Assembly: GCA_934101175.1 (NCBI GenBank)
Contig: CAKOQC010000002.1
Span: 124,001 to 188,000 of the forward strand
Direction: 5' to 3'
DNA: 64,000 nucleotides
Source: RUG705 sp934101175
GTDB taxonomy: Bacteria; Bacillota_I; Bacilli_A; RF39; UBA660
A program made the translations under genes and the position numbers. The notes below the pieces were generated by a model, which searched no databases, was not told where the DNA came from, and was given only the letters and a program-made list of their open reading frames with translations. Shown here piece after piece: positions 16,924 through 25,384 of the stretch; the stretch's first letter is position 1; each line of letters begins with the position of its first letter.

Positions 16924-18826
16924 CTTCTTTCTTATGTTCTTTTTTTGTAGTTGTTTTTGTTTCGGTATTTTCTGATTTTTCTTCTTTCTTTTCTTTTGTT
17001 TCTGGAAGATGACCAGTTTCTACTAATGAATCAATTTCTTCTTTAGTAATTGTTTCTTCTTCAAGTAATGTTTCTGCAATTAGTTTTAATAAGTCTTTAT
17101 TTTCTTTTAGAATTTTTTTACTTTTTTCGTAGCAAGTATTGATAATACTACGCATTTCTTCATCTATTTCATGAGCTACAATATCAGAGAAGTTTTTGTT
17201 TTTATTGTAGTCACGTCCTAAGAAAGTATTTTCAGATGGTTCATCTAACATCATAGGCCCTAGTGAACTCATACCATACTCAGTTACCATTCTTCTAGCG
17301 ATATTAGTAGCTTTTTTGAAATCATCATGAGCACCAGTTGTTACTTCATTAAAGGTTATTTCTTCTGCTACACGACCTCCAAGTAGACCACAAATAGAAT
17401 CTAGTAATTCTTTTTTAGTATAGTTGAAAGTATCTTCTTTAGGGGTCATCATAGTGTAGCCACCAGCATGTCCTCTTGGAATGATAGTGATTTTTTGTAC
17501 TTCGTTAGCACCATCTAATTTAAGTCCTAGAACAGCATGTCCAGCTTCGTGATATGCTACTAGTTTCTTTTCTTTATCAGTATATTTTTTAGTTACTTTG
17601 GCAGGTCCCATTAATACTCTATCAGTGGCTTCATCAATTTCAGCCATTGTAATAGCTTTTTTATTTCTTCTTACAGTTAATAAGGCAGCTTCATTTAATA
17701 GGTTTTCAAGGTCTGCTCCGGAAAAACCAGGTGTTCTTTTGGCTAGGTTATCTAAAGTAACAGTTTTGTCTAAAACTTTGTTTTTAGCGTGTACAGCTAA
17801 TATTTCTTTTCTTGCTTGTTTATCAGGTAATGATACGGTGATTTGTCTATCAAATCTTCCAGGTCTTAATAAGGCTGGATCTAGAACATCAGGTCTGTTT
17901 GTGGCAGCAATGATAATTATGCCTTCGTTAGCACCAAAACCATCCATTTCTGTTAGTAATTGGTTTAATGTTTGTTCTCTTTCATCATGTCCACCGCCAA
18001 GGCCAGCTCCTCTTTGTCTACCAACAGCATCAATTTCATCGATGAATATTAGACATGGAGCATTCATTTTAGCTTGTTTAAACATATCTCTTACACGTGA
18101 AGCACCAATACCTACAAATAGCTCAACAAAATCAGAACCACTGATATAATAGAAAGGAACTTTTGCTTCTCCTGCTACGGCTTTAGCTAAAAGAGTTTTA
18201 CCTGTTCCTGGAGGGCCTACTAATAGGATACCTTTAGGAATTCTTGCTCCCATACTTTGGAATTTTTTAGGATTTTTTAAGAAGTCAATTAATTCTTGTA
18301 CTTCTTGTTTTTCTTCAGTTAATCCAGCAACGTCTTTGAAAGTAGCAGTTTTTTCACCATCTACTAATACGGCTTTACTTCTACCAAAGTCCATTGATTT
18401 ACCACCAGAACCTAGTTGACGAGTAAATAACCAAAGCATAGCTCCTGCTAATAAAAGCATTGGAACATATTCTAAGACAACATACCAAGATGAAGTATCA
18501 GAATCTTTTTCTACGGTTAATTTGAAGTTTTGTTTTTCTTCAGCAGCAAGGATTTTTTTCATAAATTCTTCTGATACTGGAATGTATAACTTAAAAACTT
18601 CATTATCTCCATATTCTTTTAATTTACCACTAATTTCATAATTTTCTGAACGTACTTTATTTATAATAGTCATTTCAGAAATTTTACTATCTTCAAGGGC
18701 AGTCATAAATTCACTGGCATTTAATTCATGAACAGTATTTCCTTTTAGATTAACTACTACCATACATAATACTATAAAGAATAGTAAGAAGACATATGGC
18801 ATCAAATTATTGTTCTTTTTCTTCAT
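16907..18826 (-). CDS. ftsH: ATP-dependent zinc metalloprotease FtsH
   Basis: 639 residues. Two transmembrane helices (about 9-27 and 113-135) enclose an extracytoplasmic domain; the AAA domain has Walker A GPPGTGKT (204-211), Walker B FIDEID (261-266) and the second region of homology; the protease has HEAGH (426-430). It degrades membrane and regulatory proteins. The last ~35 residues are a Lys/Glu/Thr low-complexity tail. It overlaps tilS by 20 bases, so they share a transcript; hpt, normally between them, is absent. Confidence 0.98.
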   Translation of the reverse strand: MKKKNNNLMPYVFLLFFIVLCMVVVNLKGNTVHELNASEFMTALEDSKISEMTIINKVRSENYEISGKLKEYGDNEVFKLYIPVSEEFMKKILAAEEKQNFKLTVEKDSDTSSWYVVLEYVPMLLLAGAMLWLFTRQLGSGGKSMDFGRSKAVLVDGEKTATFKDVAGLTEEKQEVQELIDFLKNPKKFQSMGARIPKGILLVGPPGTGKTLLAKAVAGEAKVPFYYISGSDFVELFVGIGASRVRDMFKQAKMNAPCLIFIDEIDAVGRQRGAGLGGGHDEREQTLNQLLTEMDGFGANEGIIIIAATNRPDVLDPALLRPGRFDRQITVSLPDKQARKEILAVHAKNKVLDKTVTLDNLAKRTPGFSGADLENLLNEAALLTVRRNKKAITMAEIDEATDRVLMGPAKVTKKYTDKEKKLVAYHEAGHAVLGLKLDGANEVQKITIIPRGHAGGYTMMTPKEDTFNYTKKELLDSICGLLGGRVAEEITFNEVTTGAHDDFKKATNIARRMVTEYGMSSLGPMMLDEPSENTFLGRDYNKNKNFSDIVAHEIDEEMRSIINTCYEKSKKILKENKDLLKLIAETLLEEETITKEEIDSLVETGHLPETKEKKEEKSENTETKTTTKKEHKKEEKDEK

Positions 18827-20174
18827 TTATATTTCCTCCTTCATAATAACTAGTAAGTATTATATCACATATTTCATTTTTTTTAACATTATATTTTGAT
18901 TTTTTTAGATTGGGTATCCAGATGATATTATCATTGTTATCTACTAGTAATGGATAATGGTTTCTTAGATTTTTAGGAATTTTATTTTCTATAAAAATAT
19001 CACTTACTTTCTTTTTACCATTTAGTCCTAATAAGTAGATATAATCACCATTTTTTTTGTATCTTATATGTAACGGAAATACTATTTTACTTGAATTTAG
19101 TCTACATACATTGTTTCCGTTGTCTTCAAAATTAGAAATCAATTCTGGTTTAAGTTTACTAATGGTGAAACCATTATCTTGATAACTATCTGTAAATAAT
19201 TCATCATAATCATTTTTAGAATTATCATTATTACTATTGTTAGAAATAATGATTTTATTATAAATTTTAGTAGCAAAGTAACCTTGTGGTAAATTGATAG
19301 TTAGATTAGGCTTAGAATTTTCCGTTAATTTAATAATGTCTTCAATATGTTTATTTTTAATAATATTGTCGTGATTATCATAAATATTACTTAGTAAATA
19401 AAAGATAATATTTTTCTTTATTAGTGGATGTTCTTTTCTAAAAATATCTATATTAATAGTATTGTTTTGATAATGCATTTTAATTTTATCTAAAGTAATA
19501 TCTTCAAGATAGTTATAATATTCTTGAATGGTATTAGAGTATGTTAAGAATTTTTGATGAACGAGTGGATCTTCTTCTTTTAATAGGGGAAGAATGTTCT
19601 TTCTAATTCTATTTCTTTTATAAGTAGTATCTTCATTGGTAATATCAATATAATATTTAATATTATTATCCTTATTATATTTAAGAAGGTCTTCTTTAGT
19701 TAGACTAAGTAATGGTCTTATTATAGTATAGTTATTCATTTTAGAATACATTTTGATACCAGCATAGCCTTCAAGATTAGAACCACGAATAATTTTCATT
19801 AGAATAGTTTCAATTAAATCATCACCATGGTGAGCTAGAAATAAAGTATGTGAGTGGTATTTTTTTAATATTTCTTCATAAAAATTATATCTTTTATTAC
19901 GAGCTTCATTTTCAAAATTATTTTCTTGATAATTATTAATATGATAGCATTCGAAGATAGTATTTGAGTTATGACAATATTCTTTTAAATAATCTTCTTC
20001 TTCTTGACTTTCTTTTCTTTTATTATGATTTACATGTGCACAGACAATTTTCTTATCAAGATTAGTTTTTAATAAATTTAGAAGAGCCATTGAATCAGGA
20101 CCTGCAGATACTCCTACGACGATATATTCATCATCTGGTAATTCTAATGATTTAATAAGATTATCAATATACAT
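18807..20174 (-). CDS. tilS: tRNA(Ile)-lysidine synthetase TilS
   Basis: 455 residues. The PP-loop SAGPDS is at residues 23-28 (canonical SGGxDS, here with Ala at position 2); ahead are HVNHNKRKES and LAHHGDDLIETILMKIIRGS, with the substrate-recognition RNRIRKNILPLL. A C-terminal TilS domain ends the protein. It forms lysidine at C34 of tRNA-Ile(CAU), an essential step. AGGAGG lies upstream on the minus strand. First gene of tilS-ftsH. Confidence 0.95.
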   Translation of the reverse strand: MYIDNLIKSLELPDDEYIVVGVSAGPDSMALLNLLKTNLDKKIVCAHVNHNKRKESQEEEDYLKEYCHNSNTIFECYHINNYQENNFENEARNKRYNFYEEILKKYHSHTLFLAHHGDDLIETILMKIIRGSNLEGYAGIKMYSKMNNYTIIRPLLSLTKEDLLKYNKDNNIKYYIDITNEDTTYKRNRIRKNILPLLKEEDPLVHQKFLTYSNTIQEYYNYLEDITLDKIKMHYQNNTINIDIFRKEHPLIKKNIIFYLLSNIYDNHDNIIKNKHIEDIIKLTENSKPNLTINLPQGYFATKIYNKIIISNNSNNDNSKNDYDELFTDSYQDNGFTISKLKPELISNFEDNGNNVCRLNSSKIVFPLHIRYKKNGDYIYLLGLNGKKKVSDIFIENKIPKNLRNHYPLLVDNNDNIIWIPNLKKSKYNVKKNEICDIILTSYYEGGNINEEKEQ

Positions 20175-20197
20175 AAAATTCCTCCTGACTTGTATGT

Positions 20198-20226
20198 ATT
20201 ATATCAAAATAATTATTAGAAGTAAA
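20198..20226 (-). promoter_or_regulatory. Promoter of tilS-ftsH
   Basis: On the minus strand: -35 TTTACT (20221-20226), 17-base spacer, perfect -10 TATAAT (20198-20203). Confidence 0.8.
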
Positions 20227-20427
20227 TAAAGATAGATAAAGAGATTATGGGAAATAATGATAAAAAATGACTTGATTTCATGAGTATATTATCTTAATAA
20301 TTTAGAAATTATTTAAGTGATTAAAATATATAATTATTTAATGATATAAAATAGAGTAAAATACCATTAGAATAGTTAGATTAGTTATGAATAGAAATTA
20401 AAAAATTTACAAAAAGTAGATTTTCTC
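20227..20427. other. AT-rich intergenic region, no gene seen
   Basis: About 200 bases between the divergent tilS and parA promoters. No open frame with a ribosome-binding site, no tRNA and no parS-like palindrome was found. Downstream of it, in the parA leader, an imperfect inverted repeat ATGATAT...AGATATCAT (about 20478-20502) could form a small hairpin. Confidence 0.5.
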
Positions 20428-20456
20428 TTTTCAAACAAGTAAAAATTTGATAGAAT
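20428..20456 (+). promoter_or_regulatory. Promoter of parA-parB
   Basis: TTTTCA (20428-20433), 17-base spacer, TG-extended TAGAAT (20451-20456). The leader to the parA ATG is about 80 bases. Confidence 0.6.
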
Positions 20457-20545
20457 ATATATGATTGTATATGTTATATGATATGTCTTATGAGATATCA
20501 TTTTAATTCTTATAAATTATAATTGTCAGTAGAGGTGAAGTAAAC

Positions 20546-21364
20546 ATGGGAAAAATAATAGCGATTGTTAATCAAAAGGGTGGCGTTGGTAAAACTACGA
20601 CAAGTATTAATTTATCGGCTTCTTTAGGAACATTAGGAAAAAAAGTATTAATGATAGATTTAGATCCACAAGGGAATGCTACAACTGGTGTTGGTGTAGA
20701 AAAAAAGAATTTAACTAAGAGTATTTATGAGGTTATGACATTTAAATGTCCAGTGGAAGAGGCAATAATACATACTAAGAGTACTAATCTAGATGTAATT
20801 CCCGCTTATTTGAATTTATCATTAGTAGAAATGGAACTTATTGAACTTGAAAGAAAGTATAGAGATACAGAACAGAAATTTAATAGAGTATTACGCTTAA
20901 AAGAGGAATTAGGTAAGGTTAAGGAGAAATATGATTTTATTATTATAGATTGCCCACCTTCATTAGGAATACTTACTACTAATGCTTTAGCAGCATCTGA
21001 TTCTGTACTTATTCCAGTTCAATGTGAATACTATGCGTTAGAAGGAATAATGCAACTTATAAATACTATTATGTTAGCACAAAGAAAAGTTAATCCTAAT
21101 CTAGACATTGAAGGAGTTCTTTTGACAATGTTAAGTGTTAATACAAATTTAGGATTAGAAGTAATTAATAGTATTAAGGAATTCTTTAAAGAGAGAGTAT
21201 ATGATACAATTATTCCTAGACTTATTAAGTTAGCAGAAGCTCCTAGTCATGGAAAGACTATTTTAGATTATGATCCAAGAGGTAAAGGATCTAGAGCTTA
21301 TATTAACTTAGCTAAAGAAGTAATAGAAAGAAATACTAATCATGAACAAACTAATAATGTATAA
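20546..21364 (+). CDS. parA: Chromosome-partitioning ATPase ParA (Soj)
   Basis: 272 residues. Deviant Walker A KGGVGKTTTS begins at residue 11; DLDPQGNATTG and the Walker B IIIDCPPSLG follow. The protein drives chromosome segregation with ParB and, in Bacillus, modulates DnaA. It starts behind AGAGGTGAAG. The stop is 57 bases before parB. A slightly longer central insert than the 253-residue Bacillus Soj lies around residues 85-110 (charged helix). Confidence 0.95.
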   Translation: MGKIIAIVNQKGGVGKTTTSINLSASLGTLGKKVLMIDLDPQGNATTGVGVEKKNLTKSIYEVMTFKCPVEEAIIHTKSTNLDVIPAYLNLSLVEMELIELERKYRDTEQKFNRVLRLKEELGKVKEKYDFIIIDCPPSLGILTTNALAASDSVLIPVQCEYYALEGIMQLINTIMLAQRKVNPNLDIEGVLLTMLSVNTNLGLEVINSIKEFFKERVYDTIIPRLIKLAEAPSHGKTILDYDPRGKGSRAYINLAKEVIERNTNHEQTNNV

Positions 21365-21421
21365 TATTTAGTAAAAATAATAAATAATAATGAAAATCTT
21401 TACTTTTGAAGGGAGAGATTA

Positions 21422-22303
21422 ATGATGGAACAAAAAAATAAAGCTTTAGGTAGAGGATTGGAACAATTATTTGCTAGTGAAGTATTAGATTTTGATTCTT
21501 TTGAATCTAATATTTTAGATGCTGCTGATAAGGAAGATATTAAACAGATTAACTTATCAGAAATAAGATCAAATCCATATCAGCCTAGAAAGACATTTAA
21601 TGAAGAAGCACTTAAAGAGCTAGCAGAGTCTATTAAGAACTATGGGGTTTTTCAACCTATTATTGTTAAGAAAAGTATCAAGGGATATGATTTGGTAGCA
21701 GGAGAACGTAGAGTAAAAGCTTCTAAAATGGCGGGTATGGAAACAATTCCTGCTATAATTAAAGACTTTTCTGATGATATGATGAGGGAAATAGCTCTTT
21801 TAGAGAATTTACAAAGAGAGAACTTAACGGCAATAGAATTAGCATGGGCTTATAAAGGTATTATTGATAGTTTACATATTACACAGGATGAGTTAGCTAA
21901 TAAGCTTGGTAAAAGTAGAAGTAATATTACTAATGTTTTAGGTCTTCTTAGATTACCTGCTAAAGTTCAAGATATGGTTTTAGATGGTAGATTATCAATG
22001 GGACATGCAAGAGAGCTTAGCAAACTTGAAGATAGAGAACAAATATTAAAATATGCTAATGAGATTGTTAACAAGAATTTATCAGTAAGAGATGTTGAAG
22101 CATTATCTAAGGGAACTGATGTTAAGAAGAAGAATCCTATTAATAGAGATAAGAAAGATAATAAATATCATTATATAGAAAAAGAATTAAGTGAAGTTCT
22201 TGGTACAAAAGTAAAAATTAGTAATAAGAAAATGGAAATAAGTTTTGAAAATGTTAATGATTTAAGTAGAATTTTAGAAATTATGAATATAAAAATTAAT
22301 TAA
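21422..22303 (+). CDS. parB: Chromosome-partitioning protein ParB (Spo0J)
   Basis: 293 residues. N-terminal ALGRGLEQLF (ParA-stimulating peptide), the CTP-binding/ParB-Srx core IRSNPYQPRKTFNEEALKEL and GERRVKASKMAGM, ALLENLQRENLTAIELAWAY, then a helix-turn-helix (QDELANKLGKSRSNITNVLGL) and a C-terminal dimerisation domain. It loads at parS and spreads as a CTP-gated clamp. ATG 21422 and 21425 are equally possible. No parS sequence was recognised in this window. Confidence 0.96.
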   Translation: MMEQKNKALGRGLEQLFASEVLDFDSFESNILDAADKEDIKQINLSEIRSNPYQPRKTFNEEALKELAESIKNYGVFQPIIVKKSIKGYDLVAGERRVKASKMAGMETIPAIIKDFSDDMMREIALLENLQRENLTAIELAWAYKGIIDSLHITQDELANKLGKSRSNITNVLGLLRLPAKVQDMVLDGRLSMGHARELSKLEDREQILKYANEIVNKNLSVRDVEALSKGTDVKKKNPINRDKKDNKYHYIEKELSEVLGTKVKISNKKMEISFENVNDLSRILEIMNIKIN

Positions 22304-22313
22304 TTTTATAAAG

Positions 22314-22345
22314 GATAAGAGATTTTAATAATTTCTTATCTTTTT
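22314..22345 (+). terminator. Terminator of parA-parB
   Basis: GATAAGA (22314-22320) pairs with TCTTATC (22334-22340); T-run follows. Confidence 0.8.
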
Positions 22346-22384
22346 ACTTTTTTCTTAATTGTAGCAATTGGTCGATGTAATGCG

Positions 22385-22456
22385 ATAATAGGGTTGTTTC
22401 CCATTATATTCAATTAGTTATGCTATCATTTAATTCGACAGGTCGGAAGGTAGCAT
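22385..22456 (+). other. Two consecutive hairpins in the parB-cspA gap; possible structured RNA
   Basis: Hairpin 1: ATAAT(A)GGG (22385-22393) with CCCATTAT (22400-22407), loop TTGTTT. Hairpin 2: ATGCTATC (22420-22427) with GGTAGCAT (22449-22456), enclosing CGAC/GTCG (22436-22445). They are GC-rich relative to the surroundings and contain no plausible ORF. They sit upstream of the cspA promoter, so they are not its 5' UTR. No known RNA family was recognised, and no convincing promoter for them was found. Confidence 0.35.
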
Positions 22457-22503
22457 GGATAAAGAGATGTAGAGATATGTCAAATTATTTGGTTTCAAAT
22501 TTA

Positions 22504-22533
22504 TTGTTAGTTTTACCTGTTGGGTAGTATAAT
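22504..22533 (+). promoter_or_regulatory. Promoter of cspA
   Basis: TTGTTA (22504-22509), 18-base spacer, TATAAT (22528-22533). The leader would be about 30 bases, shorter than the long cold-shock leader of enterobacterial cspA. Confidence 0.65.
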
Positions 22534-22571
22534 GAGAATGTAAGTGATTACTAGATTGTGAGGTGTATGAG

Positions 22572-22787
22572 ATGTTTGGAAACGTAAAGTGGTTTAATAA
22601 TGAAAAAGGGTATGGCTTTATAGATTATGCACAAGATGAAGATATATTCGTTCATTATTCAGCAATTAAGCAAGATGGATACAAAACATTGTCTGAAGGT
22701 CAAAGAGTAGAGTTTGATTTAATTGAAACTCCAAAAGGTCTTCAAGCAATTAACGTTAGGCCAGCAAGTTCTGAAAAAGTTATGTAA
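22572..22787 (+). CDS. Cold-shock protein
   Basis: 71 residues, a single cold-shock OB fold. FGNVKWFNNEKGYGFIDY contains RNP1 (KGYGFI), and DIFVHYSAI is RNP2; the usual LxEGQxVxF element is LSEGQRVEFD. Binds single-stranded RNA/DNA as an RNA chaperone. Start ATG 22572 is six bases behind GAGGTG; GTG 22563 is inside that site. It is monocistronic, with a promoter at 22504 and a very long terminator hairpin downstream. Confidence 0.95.
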   Translation: MFGNVKWFNNEKGYGFIDYAQDEDIFVHYSAIKQDGYKTLSEGQRVEFDLIETPKGLQAINVRPASSEKVM

Positions 22788-22801
22788 TATAACAACTTAC
22801 T

Positions 22802-22859
22802 AAGAATTGATTTATTGATATGAAACTATCTGGATGTATCAATAAATTAATTCTTTTTA
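22802..22859 (+). terminator. Long-stem terminator after cspA
   Basis: A 19-bp stem (22802-22820 with 22837-22855, a single G-T pair), 16-base loop, then TTTTAATTT. Much longer than other terminators in the window. Confidence 0.78.
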
Positions 22860-23033
22860 ATTTGATATATACACCTTTATATAATGTATAAAGAATATTA
22901 ATTAAGATAAATAATTATTATAATATATATTTTGTTTTGTTATATTTGCAATAATTAATATTTTTACTATTTTTCACTGGAGATTATATAAAAATCGCAA
23001 CAATGCTTTTATTTAAAAAGTTTACTAAAAACA
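22860..23033. other. AT-rich intergenic stretch, nothing recognised
   Basis: Between the cspA terminator and the secE promoter. No ORF with a ribosome-binding site was seen; in particular the rpmG (L33) gene that commonly precedes secE is not here. Confidence 0.5.
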
Positions 23034-23062
23034 TTGACAAATGCTAGGGAATGTGTTATATT
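23034..23062 (+). promoter_or_regulatory. Promoter of secE-nusG
   Basis: TTGACA (23034-23039), 17-base spacer, TATATT (23057-23062). The predicted start of the RNA is at a small hairpin AACAC-AGAA-GTGTT (23069-23082) followed by T, at the extreme 5' end of the transcript. Confidence 0.85.
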
Positions 23063-23110
23063 TTAGTCAACACAGAAGTGTTTTTATTTTGGATTATTGT
23101 GGAGGGTAAT

Positions 23111-23359
23111 ATGAGAAAAGAAGAAAAATACATTGCTGAGAAGAAAAATGTAAAAAAAGAAAAAAAGAAAGAAAATATATTTGTTAGAATAGGCAAATAC
23201 TTTAAGGGCGTTTCTAAAGAAGTAAAGAGAATTAGATGGACTAGTGGTAAAGATTTAGTTAAATATTCTATTGCTACAGTAGTATTTGTATTGTTTTTCG
23301 GAATATATTTTTATGGAATTGATTGGATTTCATTAATTATAAGGAGTTTAGTGAAGTAA
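23111..23359 (+). CDS. secE: Preprotein translocase subunit SecE
   Basis: 82 residues: a highly charged N-terminus (KKEKKKEN), an amphipathic helix IGKYFKGVSKEVKRIRW, and one transmembrane span (about 53-75). This is the Gram-positive SecE layout with an extended basic N-terminus. Start ATG 23111 follows GGAGGGTAAT; the upstream in-frame ATG at 23051 overlaps the promoter -10 and can be discarded. Its stop shares a base with the nusG start. Confidence 0.93.
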   Translation: MRKEEKYIAEKKNVKKEKKKENIFVRIGKYFKGVSKEVKRIRWTSGKDLVKYSIATVVFVLFFGIYFYGIDWISLIIRSLVK

Positions 23360-23898
23360 TGAAAAAAGAATGGTATGTAGTTAACACAGTTAGTGGTTAT
23401 GAATATAAAGTAAAAGAAAAATTGGATATGATGATCAAGAATTCAGCAGATATTCAAGAAAGTATATTTAGAGTTATCGTTCCTGAACAAACAGTAGTAG
23501 AATACAAAGATGGTGTAAAGAAGGAAAGAGTAAAGAAAATGTTTCCTGGTTATGTTCTTGTAGAAATGATTATGTCTGATGAAGTGTGGTTTATTGTTAG
23601 AAATACTCAAGGCGTTACTGGATTTATAGGATCTTCTGGTAAAGGAGCAAAACCAATTCCATTATTACCTGAAGAAGTAGATAGAATACTATCAAATATG
23701 GGAATGTCTAGATTAGACTTAGCTAATGATTTAGCAGAAGGAAAACAAGTAAAAATAACTGATGGACCATTTAAGAATATGATAGGTAAAGTTAGTACAT
23801 ATGATTTAGAGAAGAAGAAAGTTGAATTATTACTAGACTTATTTGGTCAAGAAACTTCTGTAGAAGTTGATCTTTCACAAATAGAAAATGTAAAATAA
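23359..23898 (+). CDS. nusG: Transcription termination/antitermination factor NusG
   Basis: 179 residues. NGN domain: KKEWYVVNTVSGYEYKVKEKL, FPGYVLVEM, VRNTQGVTGFIG; then the KOW domain GKQVKITDGPFKNMIGKV. Links RNA polymerase to pausing, Rho or ribosomes. AAGGAG lies within the end of secE (23341-23346). Start ATG 23359; an in-frame ATG at 23323 is within secE and lacks a ribosome-binding site. Confidence 0.97.
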   Translation: MKKEWYVVNTVSGYEYKVKEKLDMMIKNSADIQESIFRVIVPEQTVVEYKDGVKKERVKKMFPGYVLVEMIMSDEVWFIVRNTQGVTGFIGSSGKGAKPIPLLPEEVDRILSNMGMSRLDLANDLAEGKQVKITDGPFKNMIGKVSTYDLEKKKVELLLDLFGQETSVEVDLSQIENVK

Positions 23899-23975
23899 AG
23901 ACATTGTTATAGATAAATAAGTTGACAAATTGTATATTAGTGTATTGTAAAAATATGTTTTTATAATAAAATATG

Positions 23976-24004
23976 TTGATTTTTAAAAAAGAATATGGTA
24001 TATT
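23976..24004 (+). promoter_or_regulatory. Promoter of rplK-rplA
   Basis: TTGATT (23976-23981), 17-base spacer, TATATT (23999-24004), with TG extension. An additional TTGACA at 23922 has only a weak -10. Confidence 0.75.
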
Positions 24005-24008
24005 ATTG

Positions 24009-24082
24009 ACGCGACTGTGTATTATTATATAGTTAAAAGTTTAAGTGGGAGGCTGCGGACGGCTATTATGACCACTCGCGAA
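24009..24082 (+). promoter_or_regulatory. rplK leader hairpin, possible L1-binding autoregulatory site
   Basis: The 5' UTR can form CGCGA (24010-24014) with TCGCG (24076-24080) and, inside, AGTGG (24044-24048) with CCAC(T) (24072-24076, edge shared). The segment AAGTGGGAG (24043-24051) recurs in front of rplA at 24592-24600. Repression of the L11-L1 unit by ribosomal protein L1 binding a 23S-like site is known in bacteria; that this leader does so is inference. Confidence 0.5.
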
Positions 24083-24113
24083 AGTATAACATTATTTATA
24101 GGAGGTGTTTTTC

Positions 24114-24533
24114 GTGGCAAAAGCAATTACAAAGAAAATAAAATTACAAATACCTGCAGGAAAAGCAACACCAGCTCCTCCAGTAGGAACTGTTTTAGGA
24201 CCAGCAGGAATTAATTTACAAGAATTTTGTACAAAATTTAATGATGCAACTAGAGATAAAATGGGAGATGTTTTACCAGTAGAAATTTCTATTTATGAAG
24301 ATAGAACTTTCGATTTCGTATTAAAGACTCCACCAGCAGCATTCTTATTAAAGAAGATTGCTAAAGTTAAATCTGGAGCCGCTAAAGGTGAAACTGTAGC
24401 TACTATTACTAAAGAACAACTTAAAGAAGTAGCTGAAACTAAGTTACCTGATTTAAATGCTTATGATGTTGAAGCAGCTATGAAAATAGTAGAAGGTACT
24501 GCTAAAAACATGGGTATTAAAGTAGAAGAATAA
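24114..24533 (+). CDS. rplK: 50S ribosomal protein L11
   Basis: 139 residues. KLQIPAGKATPAPPVGTVLG and GPAGINLQEFCTKFNDAT are the L11 N-terminal signature; the C-terminal RNA-binding domain includes VKSGAAKGE and NAYDVEAAMKIVEGTAKNMG. Part of the GTPase-associated centre. Start is GTG 24114, nine bases behind GGAGG; GTG 24105 is part of that site. Confidence 0.97.
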   Translation: MAKAITKKIKLQIPAGKATPAPPVGTVLGPAGINLQEFCTKFNDATRDKMGDVLPVEISIYEDRTFDFVLKTPPAAFLLKKIAKVKSGAAKGETVATITKEQLKEVAETKLPDLNAYDVEAAMKIVEGTAKNMGIKVEE

Positions 24534-24574
24534 TACTTATAAAGAATTAGTCCGCAAAACCACAATTAAAGTAA

Positions 24575-24625
24575 GTGCGATATGCACAACTAAGTGGGAG
24601 TGTTAGATACACGACCTCAGAAGGA
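24575..24625 (+). promoter_or_regulatory. rplK-rplA intergenic structured element
   Basis: Contains hairpins GTGC/GCAC (24575-24578, 24584-24587) and GTGT/ACAC (24600-24612), and repeats the AAGTGGGAG motif of the rplK leader (24592-24600). Probably a second control or processing element of the L11-L1 operon. Confidence 0.4.
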
Positions 24626-24631
24626 GGAATT

Positions 24632-25327
24632 ATGAAGAAGAGTAAAAGATATGCTTCAGTATTAACTAAAGTAGAGAAGAATAAAACTTATTCAGTAGAA
24701 GAAGCTATTAAATTAGTAAAAGAAACATCTAATACTAAATTTGATGAAACTATTGAAGTAGCTATGAATCTTAACTTAGATACTAAAAAGGCAGATCAAC
24801 AATTAAGAGGCGCTATTGTATTACCTAATGGTACTGGTAAAAGTCAAACTGTATTAGTACTTGCTAAAGGTGATCAAGCTAAAGCTGCTAAAGAAGCAGG
24901 AGCAGATTTTGTTGGAGATATGGACATGATTGAAAAAATCGAAAAAGAAAATTGGTTTGGATATGATGTTATTATTGCTACTCCAGAAATGATGCCTATG
25001 CTTGGTAAAATTGGTAAGCTTTTAGGACCTAAAGGACTTATGCCTAATCCAAAGACTGGTACAGTAACTATGGATGTTGCAAAAGCAGTTAATGATACTA
25101 AAATGGGTAAAGTAAATTACAGAACTGATAGTTTTGGTAATATACACGGAATTATTGGTAAAGCTAGTTTTGAAGAAAACAAGTTATCAGAAAATTTACT
25201 AGCATTTGTTAATGCAATCATTAAAGTTAAACCTGCAACAGTAAAAGGTAATTATATTAAGAATATATCAATTTCATCAACAATGGGTCCTGGAATTAAA
25301 TTAGATTTAAATTCTTTTGACAAATAA
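24632..25327 (+). CDS. rplA: 50S ribosomal protein L1
   Basis: 231 residues. Family features: YSVEEAIKLVKET, TKFDETIEVAMNLNLD, ADQQLRGAIVLPNGTGKSQTV, the signature IATPEMMPMLGKIGKLLGPK and GLMPNPKTGTVT. L1 forms the mobile stalk at the E site and usually autoregulates. Start ATG 24632 behind AAGGAGGAA; an upstream in-frame ATG at 24575 would run through the structured element and is rejected. Its last codons carry the -35 of the next promoter. Confidence 0.97.
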   Translation: MKKSKRYASVLTKVEKNKTYSVEEAIKLVKETSNTKFDETIEVAMNLNLDTKKADQQLRGAIVLPNGTGKSQTVLVLAKGDQAKAAKEAGADFVGDMDMIEKIEKENWFGYDVIIATPEMMPMLGKIGKLLGPKGLMPNPKTGTVTMDVAKAVNDTKMGKVNYRTDSFGNIHGIIGKASFEENKLSENLLAFVNAIIKVKPATVKGNYIKNISISSTMGPGIKLDLNSFDK

Positions 25328-25345
25328 GAAATGATTTGATATAAT
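25317..25345 (+). promoter_or_regulatory. Consensus promoter of rplJ-rplL
   Basis: A perfect TTGACA (25317-25322), 17-base spacer and perfect TATAAT (25340-25345). The -35 lies in the final codons of rplA (…SFDK). Confidence 0.92.
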
Positions 25346-25384
25346 ACAAGTGATTTGAAAAAATTATACCTAATATATATTAAA

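Noticed and set aside
17598..18149. 183-codon open frame opposite ftsH
   Set aside because: Antisense shadow of the AAA domain; no ribosome-binding site, no recognisable protein.
20227..20545. parS or replication origin near parAB
   Set aside because: No TGTTTCACGTGAAACA-like palindrome and no dnaA gene or cluster of TTATCCACA boxes was seen.
22385..22456. tRNA or known riboswitch in the parB-cspA gap
   Set aside because: No cloverleaf or CCA-like 3' end and no preQ1, purine or SAM core sequences could be matched.
24017..24214. 65-codon frame through the rplK leader
   Set aside because: It overlaps the structured leader and the start of rplK, with no homology and no ribosome-binding site.
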